Below are positions 1 through 11,726 of a stretch of 64,000 bases of DNA, piece by piece. The DNA is taken from NCBI GenBank assembly GCA_963971285.1, contig OZ020247.1, forward strand, positions 8,142,614-8,206,613, read 5' to 3'. Source of the DNA: Astropecten irregularis. Its lineage: Eukaryota > Echinodermata > Asteroidea > Paxillosida > Astropectinidae. How positions within the stretch are numbered: position 1 is the stretch's first letter; the number at the start of each line of letters is the position of its first letter. The notes beneath the pieces are model-generated. The model ran no database searches. It had not been told where the DNA came from and saw only the letters and a program-made list of their open reading frames with translations. The translations under genes were made by a program, and so were the position numbers.

Positions 1-529
1 GAATGTTTTTTGGTTGATCATAATAGCACCCAAACATTTATCCTTATAAGATCATCTTCAGTCTATTCTTATTCTCCATTCAAGAAAACAAATGAAAGAA
101 TACCGTGCGATTTAGACTGATCTATTACCTATTATGAATTGAATATGCTTGCAATACCAATATAGTGTTAATATGTGTAGGCTTGTAATTTATGAATCAT
201 GATATGAAATCTTAATTAAAATTGCCACATGAATATTAGTTCTTTCTTTTTTTAGAATCCCGGACTACTGTTACAATATATAAAATAGATAAAACTAGTA
301 ACTTGAAACTTTGCAAATAGAAAAATCTTTTTAAGAAAACGTTATATAGTATTTTGGAATTTTATCAAAACTTTAGACAACAACTCCAACTCCAAATCAT
401 TTGAAACCTCACAAATTTACTTTGCTGGCATTAACATTTAAATTAAGCATCACATGAATGCTTAATTGATGCTGATTGATCATAATATAATTATCAAAAC
501 TTATCCTGCTATTTATCTTCCCAGCAAAT
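1..529. other. 3' flank of the RING-finger gene
   Basis: AT-rich sequence downstream of the stop codon of the minus-strand RING gene. It presumably holds its 3' UTR. I found no convincing AATAAA signal close to the stop and no other gene or repeat. Confidence 0.4.
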
Positions 530-724
530 TCATGTGGAGCCAAACAGTCTTCCAACAGACTGTATACCTGCCTTACAGAATGGGCATTCACCACCATTGT
601 CTTGAACGTGAATTGCACACAACAGGCAGATTGTGTGACCACATGGCACTAGAAAGCTATCCATGGGTCTGTCGGCACAGATGTGACACACTGGCAAATT
701 GACGGGCTGTTCCTTGAATGTAAC
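530..724 (-). CDS. Last exon of RING gene: C3HC4 RING finger and stop
   Basis: Acceptor cacaacacag precedes GTT ACA TTC, and the exon ends at the TGA at 530-532. In the full protein the metal ligands fall at about C351, C354, C366, H368, C371, C374, C385 and C388, spaced C-x2-C-x11-C-x-H-x2-C-x2-C-x10-C-x2-C, the textbook C3HC4 RING. The core reads VCHICADRPMDSFLVPCGHT. Ten residues follow the last cysteine pair and include GRLFGST at the C-terminus, so the RING is terminal, as in many E3 ligases of the IAP/MDM2 layout. Confidence 0.92.
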   Translation of the reverse strand, partial: VTFKEQPVNLPVCHICADRPMDSFLVPCGHTICLLCAIHVQDNGGECPFCKAGIQSVGRLFGST

Positions 725-3700
725 CTGTGTTGTGGTGACATGAGAAAAACAAATTATGTTACTCATTTTAACACCCCTGTGTTGGCAGTGTACACTGCAG
801 TCTACAATAATAATTATTGTTATATTGCTGTAGTGTTTCAAGTCTACGTGTCAACATTTAATTGCCTCATATATATACACACAGTGTGTATGTATTTTAA
901 ACAGTCCAGTGGCACATGGCCTTTGGAGTGTTTATGGGGAACATGTGAGCCATTTCATTTTAAAAAATTAAGTTAGGCTAGCTCAAAATAGCAAATTGTT
1001 TTAGAAGATTGTTGGTGCTGCTGCTTCTGTTTTTGCTGGGTTTTTTTTACTATTCAAAGTTTATTGGTTTTTTTTTTTTTCGGGGAAGGGGGTGATGGGG
1101 ATGTTTAAGAAATAGCTACACACAAGAATAGAAACAACAACATAAACAAGAACTCACGGTTGGAGTTCCTGAAGGGATTGTCACTTTTTCATGTGCCTGT
1201 GCTGGTGTCAAAGGTTTATGTGAGGATGATGCAACCTGTGCTTGAGATGCATCAGTAGTTGATACATCGGCCACAGCACCAACTGCAGGAGGCACATCCA
1301 CGAATCCCTCCTATTGAAATGATGACAGAAGAATGAATGCATTCATTAATTTTTACCTGTTATACCTGATTGAGTTATAATTTCACATCATTAGGGTAGA
1401 TGATTCACTAAGACAAGTGGCTTATACCCCTGCAAGCAGTAGCCTGCAATTGTGCTATAAAGTTGACTAGTTTCTCAGTTACTGACATTATAATTTTGAA
1501 AAGAGGTTTTACAATTATTTGCAAATCAAAACTGAAATAGGAGAAATAAGCTGAAGGGAAGTCTAAAAGGAAGGGAATGGGGATAGATATAAATTATGCC
1601 CAAAGACCAAGCAAAATATGGCAACAAAGGTGATTGCTGGCATTATTGAGAGATGTGGCTGCAGTCATGGTAGTGGCAAGTGCTCTGTTAGATGTAATAA
1701 TTACATCCTCAAAATAAGTTTACAACTTTTCCTTTAAGCCTTTATTTGTGAAAGTCAAAATTGGGGTTAGCATAAACCATTATTGGAGAGGCTTGTCTTC
1801 GGTTGCTACAAGGCACTGCCCTTTCACTTGTCAATGAATGTTTTAGATTTGATTAAACTTACCACCACTGGTGAAGAAAGGTATGCATTTGCATTGAGGT
1901 TTACATCTGGCAAGGAGCTGGAGTCTGATGAGGTCTGAAACAAAAAAATTACTCTAAACATTGAGTAACTTTTGTAACTTTGTCAAATTTTTATAGAATT
2001 TACGCAGATCTTAAACCACAAGATCTTTTAATCACCACCCAAATATCTCGGATAGAAGGGGAGCACTTTCAGACACCAATGAAAACCATTTTTATCAAAT
2101 AACTATACAGAGTAATAGCATACTTAATGTAATGGTGCAGAGTATCAAGTTGTCCATTATTACCCTACTTGAAGTCATGACATAGATTTTTGTCAAGTGG
2201 CAGATAAAGCTCAGGCAAAGATGGCTTTAGGTTAATCTAACCCTAACTCAAAAAACCCATGAAATAAAAAATAATCATAAGAAATAAAAGATATGAATAG
2301 TATTCTCATTCCAAATTTCAAATTCAGAAGCTTTTACATGAGAATTTCATCCTATTTATCCTCTTATGTGATTATTGTGCTTTTGTTCAATGAACTTTTG
2401 ATGGTTACCAGTTACTTATTTAAATGATAGCACTGTGTGTCCTTACTAAATACCCTAGTCTTTAGTTTATGGTATGATGATTGTGGTAATGTCTTTATTG
2501 AACTAAATAAAAAGTGCTCTCACAGAAGTCTTGATTCTTTAGGCACTTTTGAGAAAGGAATAATAATTTGTGGTTTTAAATTTTATAAAAAACAGTAGCT
2601 TCTTAGAAATAATGGTACTTACATTTTCCACCTCTCTGTCCGAAGAATGACTTGAACTGTCAGAAATGTCAGGCTCATTTTCGACCACCTACAAAAAAGA
2701 AGTCGAGGCAAAGTTGTTGGTATACCACAATAAGCTCAATAACTAACTTTAATTTATTTAACTTTAGGTATGTATTTAACATTTTGCTTAGTTTTGCTGG
2801 TATGAGTTCGGGAAACGGGTAAAAAGCAATTGACCTCAAAGACACTGGTGACAACATTCAGCAATGTTTTGTTAGCTTGATCTGTACATGCATAATTATG
2901 AAGGTTGGCTGGGGTAAGCAAAAAGAAAATCACCAGCAGGACTTCTGGCAACAGCATCCCTAAAGTCTCCATATAACTGGTTCACCTTGAAAAACAACAA
3001 TCAACTGATCATTGTTCTTATGATTTATAATCACCTGTGTCTCACTTTCACCAGGAACTGATGGACACCCCTGAAAATAAAACAAAACCAATATTGAACT
3101 TTACAAGTCAATGGTTTAATATACACACACTTTTATTATGTTGTTGTTTTTTAAATTGAAAAGAAAAGTTTCATGTATGATTTTTAGGAAACATGAAGCA
3201 TTTGTTTATTCTTTCTGCATTTGCCAATGACACATTAATTTAATAAAAGTAAGTTTCATATTGGATCTGAAAGTAACAAAACCGCTGGACAGACAACTTG
3301 GATATTGAAATAGGGATTGTTGTTATTGCAGTCTGTTGATTCACTGTGAATAATGATTGTCTAAGAAGAACAAAAACGTTTATATTTCAGGACTGTTATT
3401 ATACTGTTCTACTTGTACTAAAATCTTATGTCCATACAAATAAATGACCAAACTTTTTTTTTAATTTCTAAAAGGATTCTGGCTTTACCTTATGTGTGGT
3501 GAACACATAGATTCTCGTTCGAGAAGGATTTCCATGTTGCTCGATGACATCTTGCAAATGAAATTCTTCTTTCTTCAGAAGTTGCTGGAAAATTCCAATG
3601 CCATCAATCTCAAACTCGTCAATGGCTCCCATTGGACTGTTCCCTTGGGGAAAAAATGCACCAACACCTGTTTGCTGCAATTCCTCATAGGAGGCGCCAA

Positions 3701-5224
3701 GACTAACTGACAAATATCGGGTCCCGCCACCTCTAGCGAAGCGAACACCTTTGTGTTGGGAACTGCTGTTGTTCCTGTTTAACCATCCGAAGGTTAATCT
3801 TACTGTCTTGGTTGGTGCTTTTTTGCTGGACGATGCAGGTTTCTGCATATACAAGTTTAAAAAGATGAATATTTTACATTGACATTAAAATTCACATAAT
3901 ACTTTGTGTTGGTGAGTGAGTGGGAGAGATTATCAAACTAAAGAGAGGGCCCTGTTCTACAGAAATTCAATATCACAACAAAATGTATCACAATTTCATA
4001 AAAAAAAAGATGTGTGGTAGATTTACCTTTGAATATGATTTCTTCAGTTCCTCCAAGTGCTGAGCAAAAGATCTTTTCGGTCCTCTTGTTAGTTCTGGTA
4101 ATCGAAATACATGTAATGAATTTGTTTGTGGAGCAATATGCAATTATGCATCATCTGTCTGCAAACACATTGTGTTATAATACAAAATTAAAAATATGAT
4201 TAGGCTATCCAATAAATTATGATGAGTAATTGGGACAATTTCAAGTAAAGGAATATTAGGAAAGTATTGCATTGAGTCAGCGCTGCCACATACACTAAAA
4301 TAATACCTGCTAGCAGGCCTATTTGTAATTGTATTTTGTGGCACATAAAGTGTCAGCTTTTAATTGTCACTCCGAAAAAGTATTGTTATACACACGAAAT
4401 TCCAAGCAGATAAGTAGGATTTACCCTAGGTGCACTCATGTGGACCTATTATTGTCATTACTATATAGTATTTTGCTTTCCACTGCATGAGTGCTTGTGG
4501 TATTAATTCAGTGTTATAATATGGCTCCATGTCACTGATGTCTTCATTTACAATAATAGTACTGTACTATAACTGACATACCTGCCCCTGATGATGTTCC
4601 CTGTGAGGTTCCTGGAGTAGCCTCTTCTTGTTGAAGGTTGACTATAACAAATTAGACCAGAACATACTTTATATACTTACGAATAAATGCAGACAAACAC
4701 ACCAACAATGACGGCGAAATATTGCAATCTTGCTGTTGGCCTAGTCTGCATGGTGCGTCAGTTCAAATACATGTACATGTTATGCTTACCAATTCGAAAT
4801 CTGTCCAGGGCATTGACTTTACCACAAAAGCGATACACAACAAATTCCTGGAAGTCTTTATCGAAGTATTCAAGCTGTTGCCTCTCAGTTATTTTCAGTT
4901 CCTGAAGGGTAACAAAAAAAGAACAACTAATTGCAGGGGCATGCTTTGAAACTTAACCTGGTACAAACAAGTCAGCTTCTGTACGGTATGAATCCATATT
5001 GTATAAGCATGGAGGCTAATTGTACACGAACACAACATGCAGCGCAGGCATGGTAATTATGAAGGGCACAATTGCAGATTAAGAAAAAAACATACTAATT
5101 ATTAGATTGGTACCAAGACACATTCTCTTACCTTTGACATGTCCACGTTTTCGTCAACAAAGTGAACTTCTTTCTGGCCAGAATTTTCTACAAGGACTTT
5201 CACCTTGTCCATTTCGTCAGTCAT
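530..5224 (-). CDS. RING-finger protein, ten exons, complete (about 402 aa)
   Basis: A probable RING-type ubiquitin E3 ligase. Coding exons in transcript order: 5132-5224, 4790-4901, 4582-4641, 4027-4094, 3489-3842, 3035-3070, 2623-2688, 1863-1934, 1158-1310, 530-724. Every intron is GT-AG and the frame stays open throughout (31+80+118+12+22+24+51+64 residues). The start ATG at 5222-5224 opens MTDEMDKVKV. The N-terminal 100 residues are acidic and amphipathic (KITERQQLEYFDKDFQEFVV) and may be a small ubiquitin-like or protein-binding module; I do not recognise it firmly. The 118-residue exon carries a GGGTRYLSVSLG...AFFPQGNSPMG module that resembles, from memory, a conserved domain of many uncharacterised animal proteins. 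A Ser/Glu-rich linker follows, then the RING. Gene structure is well supported; substrate and pathway are unknown. Confidence 0.88.
3489..3842 (-). CDS. Large central exon of RING gene (GGGTR module)
   Basis: A 354-bp phase 0-0 exon with acceptor tatgcag and donor AAG|gtaaag. It encodes a basic start (KPASSSKKAPTK), then TVRLTFGWLNRN, KGVRFARGGGTRYLSVSLG, AFFPQGNSPMGAIDEFEIDG and a helical end closing RTRIYVFTTHK. This looks like a folded alpha/beta domain. I associate the GGGTR plus FFP.G.S..G pattern with a recurrent but functionally unassigned animal domain; that is recollection, not a search result. Confidence 0.75.
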
Positions 5225-5336
5225 CTCGGTACGCGCCGCGTCCTACACGATCTTGGATAATAACGGCAACTTGAAGTTGTAGCCTATAAATCAATCGGCA
5301 TTGGATTCCTACTTCCGGCCTGATTTCACACGTGTC
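5225..5336 (-). promoter_or_regulatory. Probable promoter and 5' UTR of RING gene
   Basis: Directly upstream of the start codon on the minus strand is a GC-richer stretch (ggcgcgtaccgag just before ATG). It has a CCGGAAGT ETS/GABP-type site at 5312-5319 and a CCAAT motif nearby. No clear TATA box is placed for this start. ETS sites in TATA-poor promoters are typical of broadly expressed genes. The 31-bp minisatellite begins immediately beyond. Confidence 0.45.
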
Positions 5337-6840
5337 TTTATCATTGGGAGAGTTTCACAGAATTCCGTGTTTCACAGATACCTTATCATTGAATTCCGCG
5401 TTACTGAGATAAGTTATCATTGAATTCCGCATTACTGAGATACGTTATAATTGAATTCCGTGTTACTGAGATAACCTATCATTGAATTCCGTGTTACTGA
5501 GATAACTTATCATTGAATTCCGTGTTACTGAGATATCCTATCATTGAATTCCGTGTTACTGAGATATCCTATCATTGAATTCCGTGTTACTGAGATAATT
5601 TATCATTGAATTCCGTGTTACTGAGATAACTTATCATTGAATTCCGCATTACTGATATAACTTATCATTGAATTCCGTGTTACTGAGATATCCTATCATT
5701 GAATTCCGTGTTACTGAGATATCCTATCATTGAATTCCGTGTTACTGAGATAATTTATCATTGAATTCCGTGTTACTGAGATAACTTATCATTGAATTCC
5801 GCATTACTGAGATAACTTATCATTGAATTCCGTGTTACTGAGATAACATATCATGGAATTCCGTGTTACTGAGATAATTTATCATTGAATTCCGTGTTAC
5901 TGAGATAACCTATCATTGAATTCCAAGTTCCCTATCGTTGAATTCCATGTTAACATGAAAACATTCCGTGTTTCCGCGATACATTATCTCAGTAACGTGG
6001 AAACTCGGAAGGCAATTCAAGCTTCCGTAGATACCTTATCATAATTGAATTCCGTGTTACTGAGATACCTTATCATTGAATTCCGTGTTACTGAGATACC
6101 TTATCATTGAATTCCGTGTTACTGTGATACCTTATCATTGAATTCCGTGTTACTGTGATACCTTATCATTGAGTTCCGTGTTACTGTGATACCTTATCAT
6201 TGAATTCCGTGTTACTGTGATACCTTATCATTGAATTCCGTGTTACTGAGATACCTTATCATTGAATTCCGTGTTACTGTGATACCTTATCATTGAATTC
6301 CGTGTTACTGATATACCTTATCATTGAATTCCGTGTTACTGTGATACCTTATAATTGAATTCCGTGTTACTGTGATACCTTCCGTGTTACTGTGATACCT
6401 TATCATTGAATTCCGTGTTACTGTGATACCTTATCATTGAATTCCGTGTTACTGATATACCTTATCATTGAATTCCGTGTTACTGTGATACCTTATCATT
6501 GAATTCCGTGTTACTGTTATACCTTATCATTGAATTCCGTGTTACTGTGATACCTTATCATTGAATTCCGTGTTACTGAGATACCTTATCATTGAATTCC
6601 GTGTTACTGTGATACCTTATCATTGAATTCCGTGTTACTGTGATACCTTATCATTGAATTCCGTGTTACTGTGATACCTTATCATTGAATTCCGTGTTAC
6701 TGAGATGTATTAACATTGAATTCCAAAATTCCTTGATATTCTATCGTTGAATTCCTTGTTATCATGAGAACATTCTGTGTTTCCGAGATAAGTTATCTCA
6801 GTAACATTGAAAGTCGGAAGGCAATTCAAGCTTCCGTACG
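5337..6840. repeat. 31-bp minisatellite in two blocks, each closed by a unique end module
   Basis: The unit is ATTGAATTCCGTGTTACTGA plus GATA and seven to eight variable bases ending TATC. Each unit holds an EcoRI site (GAATTC). Block one (about 5370-5925, roughly 18 units) uses mostly GAGATAACTTATC and GAGATATCCTATC variants. Block two (about 6040-6715, roughly 21 units) uses mostly GTGATACCTTATC. Each block ends in a homologous segment of about 115 bp (about 5926-6035 and 6716-6836) that carries one reversed unit core (TATCTCAGTAAC) and ends GGCAATTCAAGCTTCCGTA. Thus array plus end was duplicated as a whole and the blocks then diverged. Block one has a five-unit higher-order period of 155 bp (5521-5675 repeated from 5676). 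Confidence 0.93.
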
Positions 6841-7092
6841 ATATATATAATTTAGAGCAGTGTCAGAACCTGTCGAGGCGTAAAATGCGTCAGCTGCCTG
6901 ACTGCTATACCTCTTCAGAACTGCCAATCGTTTATGACAAACATCTTGAAACATTAAAGTCGCCATTTTGGGTGTTTGCGCAGAAAAGTACGTCCTTCGA
7001 ACCTTTTGTGAATTGTGAGGCATCTTCAAAAACCACAAATTATTAATATTGCACAGTATACAATAATAATGCGTGCTGAACTTGGTTCATTA

Positions 7093-7329
7093 AAGGTACA
7101 GTACAGGATGATGCCCAAACAAAAATATTCACAGATCTACCTATACCCTTCAATGTATATGAAGATGGTGCTGGTATATAGAAACATATACCGTTAAAAT
7201 ATTTCCGCCTGAAATTTTGTATTTATTCAGAAATGAGTAAAACAAAGACCGAAAACTGTTTTGATCTCGGGGTAAGATCAAAACCATTCTGTTTTATCAT
7301 GTAATAATGTAAATCATGTAATATACCTT
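7093..7329 (+). mobile_element. MITE family B, short copy
   Basis: Begins TA-AAGGTACAGTACAGG and ends ATATACCTT-TA. The interior shares the acagatctacctataccctt and ccgttaaaatatttccgcc stretch with family A, so B and A are relatives. It abuts the next element with one TA between them. Confidence 0.7.
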
Positions 7330-7331
7330 TA

Positions 7332-7699
7332 AAGGTAGTACATGTATCATACTTTGGTAAGAAACCAAAACAGAAATGTTCACAGATTTACGTATCATTT
7401 TCAGGGTGTGCAGATGGTAGTGGTAGAAACATACCGTTAAAATTGTTCCGCCTGAAATGGTGTTTTTATCCAAAAATGAGTAAAACAACGACGGGAAATC
7501 TTTTTGATCTTTTAAAGAGATCAAAAATAAAAGAGAAAAGACTTATGAAATACTGTGGCTGTTTTCACTGTTTTCTCAGAAAAGCGGGCACCGTATGGGA
7601 CTGAAATTGTCACAGATGACTGTTACTGTATATCTGTCTTGATATCTTTGCCCATGAATTTGCATTTATTTGATAAAAACCAAAGTATGATACTACCTT
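7332..7699 (+). mobile_element. MITE family A, copy 1
   Basis: The terminal inverted repeat is AAGGTAGTATCATACTTTGG with its complement at the far end; the left end here has a small insertion (acatg). The centre holds the family's palindrome (GATCTTTTAAAAGATC-like). The right flank is TA-TCG, so TA but not TTAA is present. Confidence 0.85.
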
Positions 7700-7867
7700 T
7701 ATCGCACGGTCTAGATTTGCAACTTTTCGTGCGTAAGTAAGCGCTGGTCCCTTATAATGTATTGTTCATGGTCTACTTGGCAGGGCAACTTAGCACGGGA
7801 CGATCATGTGCCACGCCGATACGGGAACCTGATAGACCATGGAGTAGTGGATAGACTCATCCTTTCT

Positions 7868-8107
7868 GGAGCCAATTTCATAAAACTGTTAAGCACAAAA
7901 ATTTGCTTAGCACAAAAATGTCTCGCCCAATAAAACAAACCACCATTGAAAATTTCATTTGATGTTCATGGTCAGCGAACAGCAGCCAAATAACAATCAC
8001 AAGTGGTACACAACACGTGGAAATTTTGTTGTTAACCCTGTTTTTATTAAGACAGAAATGTCATGCTTAGCAAATTTTTGTGCTTAACAGTTTTATGAAA
8101 TTGGCCC
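7868..8107 (+). mobile_element. MITE family E, copy 1
   Basis: An inverted-repeat element of about 240 bp with ends of about 45 bp starting GG(A/G)GCCAATTTCATAAAAC and containing TTAAGCACAAAAATTTGCTT. The interior holds ccaccattgaaaatttcat and the acacaacacgtggaaatt block found in every E copy. The first base pairs at the left end have drifted (ggagcc). Confidence 0.85.
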
Positions 8108-8544
8108 AAGGTGTTGAGACGACATGATCATGAAAATGTTTTACTCTACAGCAATACACGAGGACAATAATTAAGAAACGCGTGTTATTCCACCATCATC
8201 CTCATCCATCAGACAGTCACACACAAAGGTTGTTACATGAATTCAATGAAGGGGCACTGCAATCATGTTAAGTATAGGCCTAAGATCGAAACATAATTAT
8301 GTTCATATTTTAAATTTCACCATGCTTCAAATTATAAGCAGTATAAAAAGTACTTGGCAGGAAAAACCTCTAGTTAAACAAATTCTGCCCGAAGTGAAAT
8401 GCTATCCTCCTTTCGAAAATGCCTACTTCTCTTGGAGATTAAAACTAGGTGGGGCTGAGTTTAATATAAAGTTTACAGGTGTGTCGTTTCACTAACATGT
8501 TGGAACCACAAAGCAGGGACTGGCTCTTAATTGCTCTGTGGTTT
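8108..8544. other. Intergenic, nothing recognised
   Basis: No paired ends, no splice-bounded ORF and no RNA gene seen. Confidence 0.4.
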
Positions 8545-8568
8545 GTGCCGTGCGAGTTTTCCAAACCT

Positions 8569-8611
<43 letters not shown>

Positions 8612-8815
8612 CTCTCCGTCATCCATACGCTGAAAAAAAAAGGTTGTGGGTTTTCATTGAAGCTGAAGCTCCGTTTTCCCTTTCAAACCAGAGAATCTAC
8701 TTTCGAACCACAGCCAAAAGTCTCTATTTTGATACCCGTTATTTTAAAATTGACTCAAGATATGGAGCTGGAGCCGGAGCCGAGGTTTGGAAAAGGGCCC
8801 TGTTCTTTACGGCAC
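8545..8815. mobile_element. Inverted-repeat element T with internal (GGCTCC)n
   Basis: The left end gtgccg...TTTTCCAAACCTCGGCTCC is mirrored by GGAGCCGAGGTTTGGAAAA...cggcac at the right. The left arm carries about seven GGCTCC hexamers (8568-8610). ORFs here that translate to Arg/Leu or Gly/Ser runs come only from this hexamer. Confidence 0.6.
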
Positions 8816-8932
8816 TTACCATTTTGTTCCCTTTCCCCAAGATCCTACAAATGTTGAGGTCGAAGACTAACCCAAGTTCTTAACAATCTTAACAATACCT
8901 GATACAACATTATTTTTGGGGGTGGTTAGGAC

Positions 8933-9225
8933 GTAACAGTAATAGTCATCTGTGAAAATTTTAGTCCCATACGTTGCCCACTTTTTGAGAAAACAGCGAA
9001 AAACGGCCACAATATTTCTTAAGTGTTTTCTCTTCTATTTTTGATCTTTTAAAAGATCAAAAAGATTTTCGGTCGTTGTTTTACTAATTTCTGGTTTTTA
9101 CACCATTTCAGGCGGAATAATTTTAACGGTATGTTTCTACCACCACCATCTTCAGACCCTGTAAGTTATACGTAAATCTGTGAACATTTCTGTTTTGGTG
9201 TCTTACCAAAGTATGATACTACCTT
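8933..9225 (-). mobile_element. MITE family A, copy 2 (one end missing)
   Basis: The interior from aacagtaatagtcatctgtg through the GATCTTTTAAAAGATC palindrome to CCAAAGTATGATACTACCTT is intact. The opposite end, with the first 60-70 bases of the family, is replaced by unrelated sequence. Confidence 0.8.
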
Positions 9226-9657
9226 TAAAACAAATCTGATTGGCTGAATCTGAAACGCAACCGACACGCGCAGAAGTATAAAGCAAATTGCCGCATCAAT
9301 GTTGTTCTACTAAATCGCATGCCTTGGTACAATGTTGAGTTTGAGCGACAATTTTGCATAAGATTCCCCACACTCATTTAAAAATAAAACATTTCAACGC
9401 AGAACAAAAGAACATAAAAAATGTACTTTGAATGCATGAATTGGTAAATGGCCATCACATGTTTTAGTATAATGGGAAATGGTGCATTATGTATCAAAGT
9501 GACTGCGGCTATTCCCTTTAATGCTCATCAGTGCTCAGAGCTAAGTTACCAAAATGATGGACTATAAACTACGTCATTATGATTGCCCCCCTCACATACT
9601 CCGCTCACACTTCGCCTGCCGCGGTGAAAGATAAGCACCGTGATCGTGGGGCTTCAT
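9226..9657. other. Intergenic, nothing recognised
   Basis: No gene or clear repeat seen. A short CpG-containing patch (gcctgccgcggtgaaag) near 9615 is isolated. Confidence 0.35.
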
Positions 9658-10020
9658 TAGGTATAATACACGACTGGTAAATGTTACAGAACAGCACCCA
9701 CACTTTGTCTCATCCATAATGTGTATGAAATGATAAACCTGTGTAAATTTGAGACCAATCGGACATCTGAGTCACGAGAAAATAATAGCGAAAACCAAAC
9801 TCATTTTTGTCTTATAAAACATTAAGAAATGTTTTGATCTTACTCCGAGATCAAAACTGTTTTCGGTCTTTGTTTTACTAATTTCTGGATAAATGCACCA
9901 TTTCAGGCGGAAATATTTTACCGGTATGTTTCTACCAGCACCATCTTCATACCTTGAAAGTTATACGTAAATCTGTGAATATTTCTGTTTTGGTTTCTTA
10001 TCAAAGTATGATACTACCTT
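9658..10020 (-). mobile_element. MITE A/B hybrid copy
   Basis: The left third (ggtataatacacgactgg, tgttacagaacagcaccc, agaccaatcggacatctgag) matches family B. The right half, from cggtctttgttttactaatt to AAGTATGATACTACCTT, matches family A. A second B-like end fragment follows at 10021-10085. This is a recombinant or intermediate subfamily. Confidence 0.65.
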
Positions 10021-10103
10021 TAATAGGTATAATACATGTCAGATTGACAAAGGTCGCAGAACAACACCCACACTTTGTCTGATCCAACAAGTATATAAAA
10101 TAT

Positions 10104-10542
10104 TTGTCCCAAAAAAAACGCAACACTTTGTGTTGAGAACTATTATATGAACATTTAACTGTTTACCACTTCAAGATTCAGATATACAACCATGTCTTGG
10201 CTATCACCATGTCGAATTTGAGCAAAATTTGATTGAAATTGAGGGAAGAAAAACTAAGACTGAATTATCCAACCTCAAAACCCGATTTTCATCTTTCTTT
10301 CAATACACATAATGTGTGCATTGACCACTTATTCTGGAATACTGCAAATTTGTTTTTACAGAGTACTCTTTCAATTGGTCATAATTATTGTCGCAAATTT
10401 TAGCCCGATTTTGCTTAAATTCTACATAATGATAGCCAAGACATATGGTTGTATCATATAACTGAATCTTGAAGTGATAAACAGTTAAATTTTACCATAA
10501 TGGGTCCCGACACAGTGTTGTGTTTTTTTCTGGGACGCCCTG
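10104..10542 (-). mobile_element. MITE family G, copy 1 (mariner-like ends)
   Basis: The ends read TGTCCCAAAAAAAACGCAACA and the complement of CAGGGCGTCCCAGAAAAAAA. The interior carries cttggctatcaccatgt and its inverted partner tgatagccaagacatatgg, so the inverted repeats are long. A CAGGGTGTCCC start is common among Tc1/mariner elements (family knowledge). Confidence 0.75.
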
Positions 10543-11198
10543 ATGTATATAAAGGAATGAGCTCATGTCTTTATCACTAGTAAATATTCCCCTTCCAGCC
10601 CACTCTGTGTTTGTTACGGCTCATAACCTTTGGCAACTAAAGCGAGCCAGTCCCATAAACTATTCATAATGCGCATTGAATGCATTGCGTATATGATTCA
10701 AGCACCAGCACAATATAATACCGCCAAAAGTGACACAGAATCCTCCTCTATGGTGGATTTAATGACTTTGTCACGGCCTTGGGCTACCATTCCACGGCAA
10801 CATGTATCACACTAACGGCGCATTTTCCTCATCAATGTTGCAGAACCAACACTCCCTTTAAAAAAATGATCAGCGGCGCACAAAGGAGACCGGGGGAAGG
10901 GGAGGGAGGTGTAGGAGGTTCTCAGGAAAACATCTTCATTATTCATCGATATTTTGGTGACGTTAACAGCAGTTTTGATGTTTAAAGGCACACAAAGGCA
11001 CAAGGGAATTATATAATATTGATTACTATGATACCAACTATAAGCTGTTTGTCAACTCTATGAAGGGCAATACAAATTTCATGGAGCGCCGAGTGTGGCA
11101 ACCCGCATGTAAGCGAGGTTCGGACCTCACGTCAGGCTACTCACGTTTGGTCTTACAATGACGTGGAAATTGGTTTAAAAAAAAACCCAAAACAATTA
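10543..11198. other. Intergenic, nothing recognised
   Basis: Contains overlapping ORFs of 60-70 codons on both strands without splice consensus or domain signal. No paired repeat ends. Confidence 0.35.
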
Positions 11199-11726
11199 AA
11201 GGGTCCCTGCAGTAGGAATATCATGGCTTGAACATGTGCCAATAAAAAAAGTGTACATTCGGACTGTGATTTTACCCATGCATTTTCTCACACTGGTTTG
11301 TATGCTAATTAGCATTTCCATATTCATGAGCGAAACTGTGATGTCATCTTGGGAACTGAGAGCAGTAACCCAATTGATTTGTGCACAAAAAGTTGCGGTT
11401 GTTTTTTAGGTTTTCTGACAGACCTTTTCCTTCTCAATGGGTTTTATTTTGCCAAATATGTTCCTTTTACTCAACTGTTACTCAAACCATTTCTGTAGGT
11501 CAAGTTTGCCTCTCCATTTGTTATGTTTTTTTCATGAAGTTGCTGTTGGTTCCCTACACGAGTATGCGTGAAAATCCTGCGCGGCGTTTTACAAAGCCAT
11601 TCAAAGGAAAACCAAATGCTGGTTTGAAACCAAAATAAGACTTGCCATTCATTATTTGTCAGTATATTCTCTGTATGAAGGCAATAAAATAACCTGACTG
11701 AAAAAATAAACACTGCAGGCACCCTT
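11199..11726. mobile_element. MITE family O (single copy)
   Basis: TA-AAGGGTCCCTGCAGTAGG at the left pairs with ACACTGCAGGCACCCTT-TA at the right. About 530 bp long. The interior is unrelated to families A-D although the AAAGGG terminus is shared. Confidence 0.65.

Noticed and set aside
5337-6840. CRISPR-like array
   Set aside because: The units are contiguous with no unique spacers and the context is an animal genome. It is a minisatellite.
8479-8883. ORFs with Arg-Leu or Gly-Ser runs
   Set aside because: They are translations of the (GGCTCC)n hexamer in element T.
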